The translations under genes were made by a program, and so were the position numbers. From Novosphingobium decolorationis (lineage in GTDB: Bacteria; Pseudomonadota; Alphaproteobacteria; Sphingomonadales; Sphingomonadaceae): a DNA stretch of 64,000 nucleotides. The DNA is taken from NCBI RefSeq assembly GCF_018417475.1, contig NZ_CP054857.1, positions 1 to 64,000 on the forward strand. The letters are read 5' to 3'. The notes below the pieces were generated by a model. It was not told where the DNA came from and searched no databases. It worked only from the letters and a program-made list of their open reading frames with translations. Positions 63,546 through 64,000 of the stretch are shown here, piece after piece (the stretch's first letter is position 1; each line of letters opens with the position of its first letter).

Positions 63546-64000
63546 CTAGCCAATCTTCGCCATAAGGCGCCCCGCCGCCCCCTGCTCTGCCGCGAGATTG
63601 CGATTATAAGCGAGCGGCATCCGCGGCGACTTCCACCGCAGCGCGTCCATGATGCCGGCCAAATCCTCCCCGCTGGCGAACAGGTCCTGATTGAGCCCGA
63701 TCCGCGTCGAGTGCGCACTGATCCCCTTCAGCAACCGCGCCAGATCGTCCGCCGTCAAATCGGGCAGCGCGCCACGGTCGAACGCGCGGCCGATGATCGA
63801 CCGAAAGATTGGTCCGATCGAGCCCGGGTGCAGCGCCACGGTGCCGATGTCATATTCGACGCGCGCCTTCACCGCAGGCCTGGGCAGCGTCTTGCGCAGA
63901 TCCCAGGTCTCCCGCCCCGAGATGCTGTCGATCGGCCGACCGCGCACGGCTGCCCGCGCCTTGTAGCGCCGCACCTGCACCCGCCGGAACAGCGGCCCTG
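63546..64000 (-). CDS. tyrosine recombinase/integrase, C-terminal part (5' end outside window)
   Basis: The reading is open to the window edge (PLFRRVQVRRYK...). The catalytic region shows H-x-x-R in ISAHSTRIGLNQDLF, W in ALRWKSPRMP and the nucleophile tyrosine in AYNRNLAAEQG, as in phage-type integrases. The N-terminal DNA-binding domain and first arginine lie beyond 64000. The 270 bp before it, from 63277, hold no gene that I can support. Confidence 0.88.
   Translation of the reverse strand, partial: GPLFRRVQVRRYKARAAVRGRPIDSISGRETWDLRKTLPRPAVKARVEYDIGTVALHPGSIGPIFRSIIGRAFDRGALPDLTADDLARLLKGISAHSTRIGLNQDLFASGEDLAGIMDALRWKSPRMPLAYNRNLAAEQGAAGRLMAKIG

Overview
The window reads as an accessory, mosaic region from a GC-rich alphaproteobacterium, most likely a sphingomonad (Sphingobium, Novosphingobium or Sphingopyxis). 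This is an inference from high GC, the style of the catabolic and metal genes, and dense IS6100-like, IS5, IS21 and Tn3-family debris. I cannot tell plasmid from chromosomal island: I see no replication or partition gene and no rRNA, tRNA or CRISPR.

Layout. (1) 1-3.0 kb and 4.7-8.65 kb: fatty-acid use. A multifunctional 3-hydroxyacyl-CoA dehydrogenase (cut by the window edge) and a thiolase on the minus strand are separated by an IS6 copy from a plus-strand set: a DUF2147 protein, a FadL-type porin, an acyl-CoA ligase and a MerR-type regulator resembling LiuR. A palindrome lies before the thiolase. (2) 8.7-10.7 kb: a broken membrane-transporter operon, then a truncated and an intact IS6 copy in tandem. 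(3) 10.8-15.3 kb: a globin-coupled diguanylate cyclase, an orphan 38-bp Tn3-type end, and a translationally coupled arsRCBH operon. (4) 15.35-18.05 kb: an IS21-family element (istB intact, istA with four frameshifts) that cuts a PhoX-like gene. (5) 18.1-20.6 kb: a zinc alcohol dehydrogenase and a succinate-semialdehyde-type dehydrogenase. (6) 20.8-28.8 kb: nested mobile DNA. A 6.6-kb Tn3-family mercury transposon (tnpA, merA-merP-merT, merR, frameshifted tnpR) sits inside an IS5-family transposase gene with a 5-bp TTATA duplication.

(7) 29.1-39.5 kb: copper resistance. A minus-strand operon (DUF411 protein, Met-rich protein, copper P-type ATPase, DUF2933, ICMT-like methyltransferase, APC permease, cytochrome c) diverges from a CnrY-CnrX-CnrH-like regulatory trio followed by copA and copB. 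(8) 39.6-43.5 kb: an IS6 copy that beheads a second Tn3 tnpA, ending in its 38-bp inverted repeat. (9) 58.3 down to 43.6 kb: a 14.6-kb run of thirteen minus-strand genes with a MerR-type promoter at its head: CDF exporter, cytochrome c-FTR1 permease, small His-rich protein, CzcC, CzcB, CzcA, SRPBCC protein, two MliC-like lipoproteins, ZIP, a second CDF, a P1B-4-like ATPase and a PMM-like HAD phosphatase. The MerR gene diverges from it. A retropepsin-PDZ gene is convergent with merR and carries the same kind of operator. (10) 60.2-63.3 kb: a compact 3.07-kb transposon (resolvase, TniA-like, TniB-like) with near-perfect 47-bp ends. (11) The window ends inside a tyrosine recombinase gene.

Together this is a multi-metal resistance region (Hg, As, Cu, Zn/Cd/Co-type) assembled by several transposon families. 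Its own regulators use recognisable promoter architectures. The least ordinary parts are the CnrX-type sensor in a copper cluster, the MerR-type regulon that appears to include a retropepsin-like protease, and the minimal TniAB-resolvase transposon.
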